The notes below the pieces were generated by a model, which made no database searches, was not told the DNA's origin, and worked only from the letters and a program-made list of their open reading frames with translations. Below, piece by piece: positions 32,840 through 41,338 of a stretch of DNA of 64,000 nucleotides. Made by a program: the position numbers and the translations under genes. The DNA comes from Aldehydirespirator sp965221185 (GTDB lineage: Bacteria > Actinomycetota > Acidimicrobiia > Acidimicrobiales > Aldehydirespiratoraceae). The stretch's first letter is position 1. Every line of letters starts with the position of its first letter. The stretch is taken from positions 1,116,001-1,180,000 of the forward strand of contig OZ244866.1 of assembly GCA_965221185.1 (NCBI GenBank), given 5' to 3'.

Positions 32840-34399
32840 GTGGCTCGGACCTACGCCATCCGCACCTTCGGGTGCCAGATGAACGAGCACGACTCCGAGC
32901 GGATCGCGGGCCTGCTCGAGGGCGACGGGTACCAGCGCGCCTCCATCCTGGAGGACGCCGACGTCATGGTGCTCAACACCTGCTGCATCCGCGAGAACGC
33001 CGACAACAAGCTGTACGGCGCCTTGGGCCAGCTCAAGGCGGTGAAGGCTCAGCGACCCGACGCGCTCATCGCGGTGGCCGGGTGCCTCGCCCAGAAGGAT
33101 CGGGAGCTGGTCCGGGAGCGGGCCGGCCATGTCGACGTGGTGTTCGGCACGCACAACGTGCATCGGGCCGCCGAACTCATCGACCACGCCCGCCGTCACG
33201 GGCCGGTGGTGGAGATCCTCACCGAGACGGTCCGCGAGGACGCAGAGGCGTTCCCGTCGGCCCTGCCCGCGCGGCGGAAGGCGGAGCACTCCGCCTGGGT
33301 GACGATCCAGATCGGATGCGACAACAGCTGCACGTTCTGCATCGTGCCCGCAGTTCGCGGCCCCGAGATCAGCCGCCCCTTCGGCGAACTGGTCGACGAA
33401 GTGAGGGCACTGGCTGCGGGCGGCGTCAGCGAGGTCACCCTGCTGGGCCAGAACGTCAACAGCTACGGCCGAGATCTGGCGCTGTCACGCCGGGGGAACG
33501 CCATTGGCAATGGCCGCGGCGGGAGCGCGGCTGGTGATGGCAATGGCCGCGGCGGGAGCGCCATTGGAGACGATGCGTGGTGGTGCGGGCCGCTCTGGCC
33601 GTCGGACCGTCGGGCCCGGCCCCTGTTCGCCGACCTGCTCCGTGAAGTGGGGGAGATCGACGGCATCCGGCGAGTCCGCTTCACCAGCCCGCATCCCAAG
33701 GATCTGCGGCCCGAGACGATCGCGGCCATGGCGGAGGTTCCGGCGGTGTGCGAGCATCTGCACCTGCCGCTGCAGTCCGGCAGCGATGCGGTGCTTCGGG
33801 CTATGCGCCGGGGCTACACCGCCGAGCGCTACCTGGAGCGGCTGCGAGCGGCTCGCGCCGCGGTAGACGGTCTGGCCGTGTCCACCGACATCATCGTCGG
33901 GTTCCCCGGCGAGACCGAGAGGGACTTCGAGCGGACCCTGGAGGTGGCGGCCGAGGCCCGCTACGACAGCGCGTTCACGTTCATCTTCTCGTCCCGGCCC
34001 GGCACCGTGGCCGCGGAGATGGGCGACCGGTTCGTGCCCCACGATGTGTCCGTGGACCGCTACGAGCGGTTGCGGCGGGTGATCGAGCGCTCCAGCCGCC
34101 TCGCCAACCACGCCCGCATCGGCAGAGTCGAGGAGGTCGTCGTGGAGGGGCCCAGTAAGAGGGATCCGACGGTGACCACCGGGCGCAGCCGGCGCAACAC
34201 CCTGGTTCACTTCCCGTCGGGATCCGGCGGAGCGCCTCAACCCGGCACCTATGCCCGGGTCGAGGTCACCGCGGCCGCAGCCAACTTCCTGCAGGGCGCC
34301 TTGGTCGATCTCGAGATGCCGCCCGCGGCAACCCCGGCGGTAGCGGCGGACGCGGTCTCAGGCCGTCGCCGCATCCCCGTGGCCGTCGCCGCGAGCTAG
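32840..34399 (+). CDS. miaB: tRNA-2-methylthio-N6-dimethylallyladenosine synthase
   Basis: This radical-SAM methylthiotransferase modifies i6A37 of tRNAs that read UNN codons. The N-terminal cluster cysteines lie in TFGCQMNEHDSERI, NTCCIRENADNK and AGCLAQKD; the SAM cluster is CDNSCTFC, with IVPAVRGPEISR. A TRAM domain follows. A Gly-rich insertion (33506-33571 region) holds two copies of an 11-residue GNGRGGSA-type repeat, a recent expansion in a surface loop. The GTG at 32840 is preferred because TAGCCT (32828-32833) ends 6 nt before it; an upstream TTG at 32834 is possible. miaA follows. Confidence 0.94.
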   Translation: MARTYAIRTFGCQMNEHDSERIAGLLEGDGYQRASILEDADVMVLNTCCIRENADNKLYGALGQLKAVKAQRPDALIAVAGCLAQKDRELVRERAGHVDVVFGTHNVHRAAELIDHARRHGPVVEILTETVREDAEAFPSALPARRKAEHSAWVTIQIGCDNSCTFCIVPAVRGPEISRPFGELVDEVRALAAGGVSEVTLLGQNVNSYGRDLALSRRGNAIGNGRGGSAAGDGNGRGGSAIGDDAWWCGPLWPSDRRARPLFADLLREVGEIDGIRRVRFTSPHPKDLRPETIAAMAEVPAVCEHLHLPLQSGSDAVLRAMRRGYTAERYLERLRAARAAVDGLAVSTDIIVGFPGETERDFERTLEVAAEARYDSAFTFIFSSRPGTVAAEMGDRFVPHDVSVDRYERLRRVIERSSRLANHARIGRVEEVVVEGPSKRDPTVTTGRSRRNTLVHFPSGSGGAPQPGTYARVEVTAAAANFLQGALVDLEMPPAATPAVAADAVSGRRRIPVAVAAS

Positions 34400-34407
34400 C
34401 CGAGGCG

Positions 34408-35352
34408 GTGATCTCGAAGCGGCGAGCACCCGATGGCGGAGATCGCACGAGATTCGCGGCACGGCCGCTGGTGATCGTCGGCCCCACCGCCTCGGGCAAG
34501 TCGGACCTCGCCATGGGTGTGGCCCGGCTGATCGGCGGCGCGGAGATCGTGACGCTGGACTCGATGCAGGTGTATCGAGGCATGGACATCGGCACGGCCA
34601 CCCCCACCGCGGCGGAGCAGGCCGAGGTTCCTCACCACCTGATCGACCTGGTTGATGTGTCCGAGGAGTTCGCAGTGGCTGAGTTCCAAGCCCGGGTCCG
34701 CACCGTGCTCAATGACATCCGCGACCGCGGCGCTGTGCCAGTGCTGGTGGGTGGTACCGGCCTGTACGTGCGAGCCGTGATCGACGAGCTCCTGATCCCC
34801 GGCCGCTACCCGGAGGTCAGGGCCGACCTCGAAGTCGAACCCGACACCCGGGCCCTGCATCGCCGCCTGGTCGATCTCGATCCGGTCGCCGCCGAGCGCA
34901 TGGAGCCGACCAACCGGCGCAGGATCATCCGGGCCCTCGAAGTGGCCGTCGGCAGCGGCCAGCCGTTCTCGTCGTATGGACCGGGCCTGGGCCACTACCC
35001 GCCCACACGGTTCGTGCAGGTGGGCCTTCGCTGGGATCGGGACCGCCTCGACGACCGCATCGCGGCCCGCTACCAGCGCCAGCTCGCCGCGGGGTTCCTC
35101 GACGAGGTGAGAGCGCTGTCGGTGCGTCCGATGTCGCGCACCGCGCCCCAGGCTCTCGGCTACAAGGAACTGCTCGCCCATCTGCGGGGGGAGATGACCC
35201 TCGACGAGGCTCTAGATCTAGCCGTGGTGCGGACTCGCCGATTCGCCCGCCGCCAAGACCGCTGGTTCCGCCGGGACCCCCGCATCCGCTGGCTCGACGC
35301 CCCCACGACCCCGTCCGACGTTGTGTGCGCCTGGCACGCAGCCGTGTCCTAG
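34408..35352 (+). CDS. miaA: tRNA dimethylallyltransferase
   Basis: This 314-residue enzyme adds a dimethylallyl group to A37 of tRNA, producing the substrate of MiaB. It has the P-loop VGPTASGKSD, then TLDSMQVYRGMDIGTATPT, LVGGTGLYVRAVIDEL, NRRRIIRALEV, and QALGYKELLAHL with RRFARRQDRWFRRD. The GTG start lies 8 nt after the miaB stop, so the two steps of ms2i6A synthesis are encoded together. Confidence 0.95.
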   Translation: MISKRRAPDGGDRTRFAARPLVIVGPTASGKSDLAMGVARLIGGAEIVTLDSMQVYRGMDIGTATPTAAEQAEVPHHLIDLVDVSEEFAVAEFQARVRTVLNDIRDRGAVPVLVGGTGLYVRAVIDELLIPGRYPEVRADLEVEPDTRALHRRLVDLDPVAAERMEPTNRRRIIRALEVAVGSGQPFSSYGPGLGHYPPTRFVQVGLRWDRDRLDDRIAARYQRQLAAGFLDEVRALSVRPMSRTAPQALGYKELLAHLRGEMTLDEALDLAVVRTRRFARRQDRWFRRDPRIRWLDAPTTPSDVVCAWHAAVS

Positions 35353-35442
35353 GAGCCGTAACGCCCTGTTTCCGATGGTCCATTGGCCGCGGACCGTGAG
35401 TCCGGCGTTTCTGATGCGCTTCGAGCGGGCGAGAATGCAGCG

Positions 35443-36288
35443 ATGAGCGCTGGGCTCCGACTCCACAAGCTCCATGGGCTGGGCAACGACTTCCTAGTCG
35501 CGCTCGTCGACGAGCTGCCGGCCGACGCTGATGCCGCCCGGACGGCCGCCGCGCTGTGCGACCGGCGTTGCGGCATCGGCGCGGACGGGCTGATCTATGC
35601 CGTGCTGGACTCCGCGGGTGCAGGCGGGGACCGGTCTGCGGCAATGCGACTCTGGAATTCCGACGGTTCCCCGGCCGAGGTGTCCGGCAACGGACTGCGT
35701 TGCCTGGCCCACGCGGTGGCCCGCACCCTCGGAACAGCTGAGCTCGGCATTGTGGTGCACACGGTGGCCGGCCCCCGGCGGTGCTCGATCCGTCTGACGC
35801 AGACGCCCGGCACCGCCATTGGGACCACCGAGATGGGCTCGCCCGGCCCCGGTCCGGAAACACCCGGCGCCAGCCTCGCCACCGCGGTCGAGGGCATCCT
35901 CGGGCCGGGCGCAGTCGAGCGGTGGGACACGATGGATGTGGGCAACCCCCATGTCGTCCTGGCCGTGGCCGATCCTGGCGCGGTGCCCCTGCAGGAAGCC
36001 GGTCCGGCAGTGGAAGCCCTGTTCAGCGGCGGCATCAACGTTCATTTCGGGGCGGTCACCGGCCCCGACGAGCTGACTCTGGGCGTCTGGGAACGGGGCG
36101 CAGGGGAGACCGCGGCATGCGGAACCGGGGCGGTGGCCGCCGCGGCCGCCTTTCACCGATGGGGCGATGTGGGCCACAATGTGACCGTGCGAATGGCCGG
36201 TGGAGATGCCCAGGTCGACCTGTCGGGGCCGGTCATCCTGACTGGTGAGTCGAGTTACGTGGCCGCGGTGGACATAGTCAATGACTGA
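35443..36288 (+). CDS. dapF: diaminopimelate epimerase
   Basis: This 281-residue PLP-independent epimerase converts LL- to meso-diaminopimelate for lysine and peptidoglycan. It has two pseudo-symmetric halves, each with a catalytic cysteine: SGNGLRCLAHAV and TAACGTGAVAAAAA. The N-terminal LHKLHGLGNDFLVALVD and RRCGIGADGLI are typical. The ATG at 35443 is chosen as the first Met before the conserved strand, although the frame is open from 35383. The 3' end overlaps hflX by 8 bases. Confidence 0.95.
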   Translation: MSAGLRLHKLHGLGNDFLVALVDELPADADAARTAAALCDRRCGIGADGLIYAVLDSAGAGGDRSAAMRLWNSDGSPAEVSGNGLRCLAHAVARTLGTAELGIVVHTVAGPRRCSIRLTQTPGTAIGTTEMGSPGPGPETPGASLATAVEGILGPGAVERWDTMDVGNPHVVLAVADPGAVPLQEAGPAVEALFSGGINVHFGAVTGPDELTLGVWERGAGETAACGTGAVAAAAAFHRWGDVGHNVTVRMAGGDAQVDLSGPVILTGESSYVAAVDIVND

Positions 36289-37786
36289 CGCGGCTGGGTC
36301 GCCGCCGCGTTACGACCCGGCTGGCGAGCGCCGCGACGGAGCAGACCACGGAACCGAGAGCACCGGCGAAGCCGAGGAGGCGCGCAAGCTCGAGGCCAGC
36401 CGCGAGACCGCGAGCACCGACGGCACCGCTCACGCAAGCAACGTCGAGAGCACCGGCACCAGCGAGACCGACACGCACCGGGGCGGGTTCGGCGAGTTCG
36501 GCGGCGACGGCCCCGGGCTCATCGATCGGGCCTTCCGTGAGCGGATCGTGCTGGTCGGCGTGACCCGCTCGGGTCGGGACGCCTCGGCCACCGAAGCGTC
36601 CCTCGACGAATTGAGCCTGCTGGTAGACACCGCCGGAGCCGATGCCGTCGAGAGGGTCTGCCAACGCCGGACCGCCCCCGACCCGGCCACCTTCGTGGGC
36701 AAGGGCAAGGCTCACGAGATCAGGACCTTGGCCGAGGAGGTGGACTGCGACACGGTGGTGTTCGACGACGAGCTCAGCCCGGCGCAGCAGTTCAATCTGG
36801 AGAGGCTGCTGGGGCGCACCGCCCTGGACCGCACCGCGGTGATCCTCGACATCTTCGCCCAGAACGCCAGCACCCCTGAGGGCAAGGCCCAGGTGGAGCT
36901 GGCCCAGCTCCGGTATCGGCTGCCCCGCCTGCGCGGCGCGGGCCGGCGGCTGTCCCAGCAGGCCGGCGGCATCGGCACGCGGGGCCCCGGCGAGACCCAG
37001 CTCGAGGTCGACCGCCGGCGCCTCGAGCGGCGCATACACAAGCTTGAGGTCGACCTGCGCCGCATCGCCGGCCACCGCCGCACCCAGTCCAAGGCCCGCG
37101 CCCGCACCCGCAACCGCGCGGTGGCCATCGTCGGCTACACCAACGCGGGCAAGTCGTCTTTGCTCAATCGCCTCACGTCGGCCACCGTCGCGGTGGAGGA
37201 CCGCTTGTTCGCCACGGTGGACCCCACTACCCGGCGGCTGGGACTGCCGGGCGGTGAGACGGTGTTCCTCACCGACACGGTGGGTTTCGTGCGAAAGCTG
37301 CCCCACCAGCTGGTGGAGGCGTTCAAGACGACTCTCGACGTGGTGCGCGACGCTGATCTGCTGATCCACGTCGTGGACAGCGCCGACGGCGACCCCGACG
37401 GGTCGATGGCGGCGGTGCGCGGCGTGCTGGTCGAGATCGAGGCGGACCAGGTCCCGGAACTGGTGGTGTACAACAAGAGCGACCTGGGTCCGGCCGCGGC
37501 CCGCCTGGCCGAGCGCGCCGAAGGCTCGGTGGCCGTGTCGGCCGCGACCGGCGAGGGGGTCGATGAACTGCTGGGCGCGATCGGCGACCGGATGCGACGC
37601 GTCTCCCGCGAGGTCGAGCTGGTGGTGCCATGGGACCGGGGCGATGTGCTCGCCGGGGTGCACCGCGAGGGCCAGGTGCTCGAGTCCACTGCAACCGAGC
37701 AGGGTATGAGGGTCAGGGCCCGCCTGGAGCCGGCCTCGGTGGGAGCCCTGAGCCGCTATGTGGTCAACAGCCGGGAGCAAGAGTGA
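36281..37786 (+). CDS. hflX: GTPase HflX
   Basis: This 501-residue ribosome-splitting GTPase has a disordered acidic N-terminal extension of about 80 residues, then the HflX nucleotide-binding domain (FVGKGKAHEIRTLAEEV), a helical linker and the G domain. G motifs are GYTNAGKSSLLNRL (G1), DTVGFVRKLPHQLVEAF (G3) and VVYNKSDL (G4). The glycine-rich segment AGGIGTRGPGETQLEVDRRR precedes the G domain. The stop codon TGA (37784-37786) overlaps a GTG that opens a chain of two mini-ORFs leading into dapC. Confidence 0.95.
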   Translation: MTDAAGSPPRYDPAGERRDGADHGTESTGEAEEARKLEASRETASTDGTAHASNVESTGTSETDTHRGGFGEFGGDGPGLIDRAFRERIVLVGVTRSGRDASATEASLDELSLLVDTAGADAVERVCQRRTAPDPATFVGKGKAHEIRTLAEEVDCDTVVFDDELSPAQQFNLERLLGRTALDRTAVILDIFAQNASTPEGKAQVELAQLRYRLPRLRGAGRRLSQQAGGIGTRGPGETQLEVDRRRLERRIHKLEVDLRRIAGHRRTQSKARARTRNRAVAIVGYTNAGKSSLLNRLTSATVAVEDRLFATVDPTTRRLGLPGGETVFLTDTVGFVRKLPHQLVEAFKTTLDVVRDADLLIHVVDSADGDPDGSMAAVRGVLVEIEADQVPELVVYNKSDLGPAAARLAERAEGSVAVSAATGEGVDELLGAIGDRMRRVSREVELVVPWDRGDVLAGVHREGQVLESTATEQGMRVRARLEPASVGALSRYVVNSREQE

Positions 37787-37857
37787 GCCCAGATCGCCGT
37801 GCAGCCCGGTCCTGCGGTGATGTGAACAGCATCGTCGACGGGAAGGACAACCGGTGA
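37783..37857 (+). CDS. mini-ORF 1, 24 codons, between hflX and dapC
   Basis: A GTG overlapping the hflX stop (GTGA) opens a 24-codon frame that encodes MSPDRRAARSCGDVNSIVDG and KDNR. Its TGA stop overlaps the GTG of mini-ORF 2 in the same GTGA manner. The peptide is nearly the same as mini-ORF 2 because the DNA is tandemly duplicated. No known family is recognised. It may be only a translational relay, or an accident of the repeat. Confidence 0.35.
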   Translation: MSPDRRAARSCGDVNSIVDGKDNR

Positions 37858-37936
37858 GTCGACGCCGCCGTGCAGCCCGGTCCTGCGGTGATGTGAACGG
37901 CCTGGTCGGCGGAAGGGGAGACCGGTGACGGCGGGC
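37795..37936 (+). repeat. 71-bp tandem duplication at the dapC translation start
   Basis: Two units of 71 bp (37795-37865 and 37866-37936) begin with the same 33 bases, from CGCCGTGCAGCCCGG to GGTGATGTGAAC. They then diverge to about 70% identity and both contain an ACCGGTGA block. In the second unit this block is the dapC start codon; in the first it is the start of mini-ORF 2. Confidence 0.85.
37854..37928 (+). CDS. mini-ORF 2, 24 codons, overlapping the dapC start
   Basis: This frame opens at a GTG overlapping the mini-ORF 1 stop. It encodes MSRRRRAARSCGDVNGLVGG and RGDR, and ends in a TGA that overlaps the dapC GTG (37925). The RRAARSCGDVN core is identical to that of mini-ORF 1. AGGGGAGACC near its 3' end could serve as the ribosome binding site for dapC. 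A coupling role is possible; a protein function is unknown. Confidence 0.35.
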   Translation: MSRRRRAARSCGDVNGLVGGRGDR

Positions 37937-39136
37937 TTCGTGCCACCCACCTACCCCTACGACAAGCTCGACTCGCTGCGCGCCGCGGCCTCGGCTCTGC
38001 CCGGTGGCGCGGTGGACTGCTCGGTGGGGACACCGTGCGACCCGCCGCCCCCGCAGGTGGTAGAGGCGCTGGCGCGCTCAGGCACCGAGCGCGGCTACCC
38101 AGCGTCGATCGGCTCGGTGGCCTACCGGCAAGCCGCCGCAGCCTGGGTGCAGCGCCGCTTTGGAGTGGGCGTCGATCCCGACGCCCAGGTCGCGGCGTGC
38201 ATAGGCACCAAGGAGTTCGTGGCCTCGCTGCCCCTCTACCTTCGGCTCCGCTACCCCGACCGCGACACGGTGCTGTACCCGTCAGTCTCGTACCCCTCAT
38301 ACGCGATGGGAGCGGCTCTGGCCGGCTGCCGGGCCGTCCCGGTCGCGGTGGACCAGGAGTTCCGCATCGACGTCAGCTCGATCGCATCGCGTGACGCCAG
38401 ACGAGCGCTGTGCTTGTGGGTGAACTCGCCCGGGAACCCGGCCGGAGGCCTCGATGACCTCCGTGCCGCCGCGGCCTGGGGCCGCGACAACGATGTGCTG
38501 GTGGCCAGCGATGAGTGCTACGCCGAGTTCACGTGGGAAGGCCCGCCGCGCACGATCCTGGAGCAGGGCTCCCGAGGCGTGCTGGCCGTGCACTCACTGT
38601 CCAAGCGCTCGAACATGGCTGGCGTGCGGGCCGGGTTCTACGCCGGCGACGCCGAGATCGTCGACTACTTGCGCGAGTGCCGCAAGCACGCGGGCTGCAT
38701 GGTCCCCGGCCCCGTGCAAGCCGCCGCGGTGGTCGCCTGGAGCGACCAAGATCATGTGGACGAGCAGCGTGACGAGTATCGGACCCGTCTGGAGAAGCTG
38801 TCCGCGATCTGGCACCTGGCCGGACGGCACCTCGGCCCGTTCGGGTCTGACCGCCCCACCCTCGAGGGCTTTGCTGGCTCCCCTCCCGCGCTCCCGGCCG
38901 GCGGCTTCTACGTCTGGGGCCGCGTGCCGGGCGGCGACGCCTGGAACTGCGCCGATGTGCTGGCTCGCATCGCGGGGTTGATCGTCAGCCCCGGCGAGTT
39001 CTACTGCGACCAGCCAAAGGCCGCAGGACCACACGATCCTCGCGGCTGGGTGCGCGTGGCCGCGGTGCAGCCCGTGGAACGCCTTGATCTGGTCCTCGAA
39101 CGGCTTGCCGACGCGGTCAAGGCCCAAGCGGTATAG
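37925..39136 (+). CDS. dapC: N-succinyldiaminopimelate aminotransferase
   Basis: This 403-residue PLP-dependent class I/II aminotransferase probably converts N-succinyl-2-amino-6-ketopimelate to N-succinyl-LL-diaminopimelate. The PLP lysine lies in HSLSKRSNMAGVRAGFYAG; other motifs are WVNSPGNPAGG and ASDECYAEFTW. dapD and dapE directly downstream support the assignment. The GTG start sits inside the second unit of a 71-bp tandem duplication with AGGGGAGACC just upstream. Confidence 0.9.
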   Translation: MTAGFVPPTYPYDKLDSLRAAASALPGGAVDCSVGTPCDPPPPQVVEALARSGTERGYPASIGSVAYRQAAAAWVQRRFGVGVDPDAQVAACIGTKEFVASLPLYLRLRYPDRDTVLYPSVSYPSYAMGAALAGCRAVPVAVDQEFRIDVSSIASRDARRALCLWVNSPGNPAGGLDDLRAAAAWGRDNDVLVASDECYAEFTWEGPPRTILEQGSRGVLAVHSLSKRSNMAGVRAGFYAGDAEIVDYLRECRKHAGCMVPGPVQAAAVVAWSDQDHVDEQRDEYRTRLEKLSAIWHLAGRHLGPFGSDRPTLEGFAGSPPALPAGGFYVWGRVPGGDAWNCADVLARIAGLIVSPGEFYCDQPKAAGPHDPRGWVRVAAVQPVERLDLVLERLADAVKAQAV

Positions 39137-39233
39137 GGCTCCCAACGCGGGCGGCAGGTACGAACGAAGCACTGCATCGTTGCTGTTGCTGATTCCATGA
39201 GGTCGGCAACGGCTCGCGGGTAACACCGGCAAG

Positions 39234-39239
39234 TAGCCT
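39234..39239 (+). promoter_or_regulatory. candidate leaderless -10 element TAGCCT before dapD
   Basis: The TANNNT hexamer ends 8 nt before the dapD ATG at 39248. The 111-bp gap after dapC holds nothing else recognisable. Confidence 0.35.
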
Positions 39240-39247
39240 CTCAGCCC

Positions 39248-40072
39248 ATGTCCACGCTTGAGTCCCGCATCGGCCAGCTCTGGGAAGCCCGTCTCGACCT
39301 CGACGCCGACGATCCAGAGGTGATCGCCACCGTGCACGAGGCCATCGACGCCCTCGACACTGGCCAGGCCAGGGTGGCCGAGGTGCTCGACGACGGCACC
39401 GTGCGGGTCAATCAGTGGTGCAAACAGGCCATCCTGCTGCTGTTCTCGACGGCCAAGATGAGCACCATCGAGCTCGGCCCCTTCGAGTTCGCCGACAAGA
39501 TCCCGCTCAAGACCGACTACGCGGCCCGGGGCGTGAGGGTGGTGCCGGGGGCGTCGGCCCGCTGGGGCAGCTACCAGGCGCCGGGCGTGATCATGATGCC
39601 GAGTTACACCAACATCGGCGCCCATGTCGGGGCCAACACCATGGTGGACACTTGGGCCACCGTGGGGTCTTGTGCCCAGATTGGCGCCAACGTGCACCTC
39701 TCAGGCGGGGTCGGGATCGGGGGAGTGCTCGAGCCTCCCGTCGCCCAGCCGGTGATCGTGGAGGACGACTGCCTGATCGGCAGCCGCTGCATCGTGGCCG
39801 ACGGTGCTCGCGTCGGGCGTGGGACGGTGCTCGGAGCAGGAGCGATCCTCACCGGGTCCATACCGGTGATCGATGCCTCCACGGGGGAGGAGCTCGGACG
39901 GGGCGAGGTGCCGGCCTGGTCGGTGGCCGTGCTCGGCACCCGATCCCGGAAGTTCCCGGGAGGCGAGTTCGGCCTTCCCGCGGTGCTGGTGATCAAGCGC
40001 CTCGAAGAGGGCGAGCGCCACAACAAGTCGGCTCTCAATCAAATCCTGCGCGATCACGGCGCCACCACCTGA
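39248..40072 (+). CDS. dapD: 2,3,4,5-tetrahydrodipicolinate N-succinyltransferase
   Basis: This 274-residue acyltransferase transfers succinyl from succinyl-CoA to tetrahydrodipicolinate. It has an N-terminal helical domain and a left-handed beta-helix of hexapeptide repeats: MPSYTNIGAHVGANTMVDTW, SGGVGIGGVLEP and DDCLIGSRCIVADGARVG. VRVVPGASARWGSYQAPGVI precedes the helix. The form matches the longer actinobacterial-type enzymes in its compact N terminus. dapE follows after one base. Confidence 0.93.
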   Translation: MSTLESRIGQLWEARLDLDADDPEVIATVHEAIDALDTGQARVAEVLDDGTVRVNQWCKQAILLLFSTAKMSTIELGPFEFADKIPLKTDYAARGVRVVPGASARWGSYQAPGVIMMPSYTNIGAHVGANTMVDTWATVGSCAQIGANVHLSGGVGIGGVLEPPVAQPVIVEDDCLIGSRCIVADGARVGRGTVLGAGAILTGSIPVIDASTGEELGRGEVPAWSVAVLGTRSRKFPGGEFGLPAVLVIKRLEEGERHNKSALNQILRDHGATT

Positions 40073-40073
40073 C

Positions 40074-41159
40074 ATGTCCGCCGGGGCATTGCCAGCGGGC
40101 GACCTGCTGGCTCTTGCGGCCGCGCTGGTGGACGTGCCCTCCGAGAGCTGCGCCGAAGGGCCGATCGCGGATGCGATCGAGGCCGAGCTACGCGGGGCCA
40201 CCCATCTGACCGTGGATCGAGTTGGCGACAATGTTGTGGCCCGGACGCACCTCGGCCGCGCCCGCCGCATCGTCTTGGCCGGACACACCGACACCGTGCC
40301 GGCCAACAACAACGCAGGCGCCCGCATCGACGGCGACGTGCTGTGGGGATTGGGCGCGACTGACATGAAGGGCGGCCTGGCCGTGATGCTGGCGTTGGCC
40401 CGAACCGTCGAAGCGGCGGCCACCGACATCACCTACGTGTTCTATGCCCGCGAGGAGGTGGACGCGGCCGACAGCGGCCTGCTGGAGCTGGCCGCGGCCC
40501 GTCCCGACCTTCTTCAGGCCGACGTGGCCCTTCTGGGAGAGCCGACGGGAGGCGCGGTGGAGGCCGGTTGCCAGGGCACCATGCGGCTGCGGGTGACGCT
40601 GGCGGGGGAGAGGGCCCACACGGCCCGAGCCTGGATGGGCCGCAACGCCATACACAGGCTTGCGGAGGTGCTGGCCGCGGTGTCGGCGTACGAGGCTCGC
40701 CGGCCGGTGGTGGAGGGATGCGAGTACCGCGAGGCGCTGCAGGCGGTGGCAGTGGGCGGCGGGGTGGCCGGCAACGTCGTGCCCGACTTGGCGACGCTGA
40801 CGCTGAACCACCGGTTCGCTCCCGACCGCACCCCCGAGCGGGCCGAGGAGCACGTGCGGTCGATTCTCGGGAGCGTGCTTGATGCAGGCGACACCGTCGA
40901 GTTGACCGACATGGCCCCGCCCGCGGCTCCCGGTCTCGGCGACCCCTTGCTGGCCGCGCTGGTTCGGCGCAGCGGCGCGCCGGTGCGGGCCAAGCTGGGC
41001 TGGACCGACGCCGCATTCTTCGCGGCGCGCGGGGTACCGGCCTCAAATTTCGGTCCCGGCGATCCGTCGCTGGCCCACACGGCCGGCGAGCGCCTGCACC
41101 GCGACGACCTCATCTCGGTGCATGCCGCCCTTGAGGACCTGCTCGTCAACGGCGCCTGA
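40074..41159 (+). CDS. dapE: succinyl-diaminopimelate desuccinylase
   Basis: This 361-residue M20-family di-zinc peptidase removes succinate from N-succinyl-LL-diaminopimelate. Metal-binding motifs are LAGHTDTVPANN and GLGATDMKGGLAVMLALA. FYAREEVDAADSG carries the catalytic Glu pair, and the lid domain follows with the family's GERAHTARAWMGRNAIH. A late FGPGDPSLAHTAGERL provides the last His ligand. The start lies one base after dapD, so dapD-dapE form a coupled pair. It converges on lexA across a dispersed repeat. Confidence 0.93.
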   Translation: MSAGALPAGDLLALAAALVDVPSESCAEGPIADAIEAELRGATHLTVDRVGDNVVARTHLGRARRIVLAGHTDTVPANNNAGARIDGDVLWGLGATDMKGGLAVMLALARTVEAAATDITYVFYAREEVDAADSGLLELAAARPDLLQADVALLGEPTGGAVEAGCQGTMRLRVTLAGERAHTARAWMGRNAIHRLAEVLAAVSAYEARRPVVEGCEYREALQAVAVGGGVAGNVVPDLATLTLNHRFAPDRTPERAEEHVRSILGSVLDAGDTVELTDMAPPAAPGLGDPLLAALVRRSGAPVRAKLGWTDAAFFAARGVPASNFGPGDPSLAHTAGERLHRDDLISVHAALEDLLVNGA

Positions 41160-41192
41160 GCGGGCGCCGCGGTGGGCGGCGAGGACTAGTAC

Positions 41193-41338
41193 CGGCGCGC
41201 ATAGGTTGTGAGCGTGTCGCGGTGAGACGTTGCGACTCCCGCTCTTGTTCGCTGCGCTCACGGGCCGCTCGGGCCACGGCCTCGCTCAACGCCCGCTGAT
41301 TTCGACGGTAACTAGCGGCCTATCCGCTCAGCGTCTTA
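41193..41338 (-). repeat. dispersed 3'-end element, copy E2 (after lexA)
   Basis: Read on the minus strand, the element begins in the lexA stop codon with TAAGACGCTGAGCGGATAGG. It passes through the conserved core GAGCGAGGCCGTGGCCCGAG and CGCAGCGAACAAGAGCGGGA, and ends with CAACGTCTCACCGCGACACG and a CCTATGCGCGC block. It lies between convergent dapE and lexA. Confidence 0.7.

Noticed and set aside
41193..41338. Dispersed repeats as coding sequence (translations such as a repeated SCSLRSR-type peptide)
   Set aside because: The 44-bp period is not a multiple of three, so no constant peptide is kept. The frames differ from copy to copy and lack starts with ribosome binding sites.
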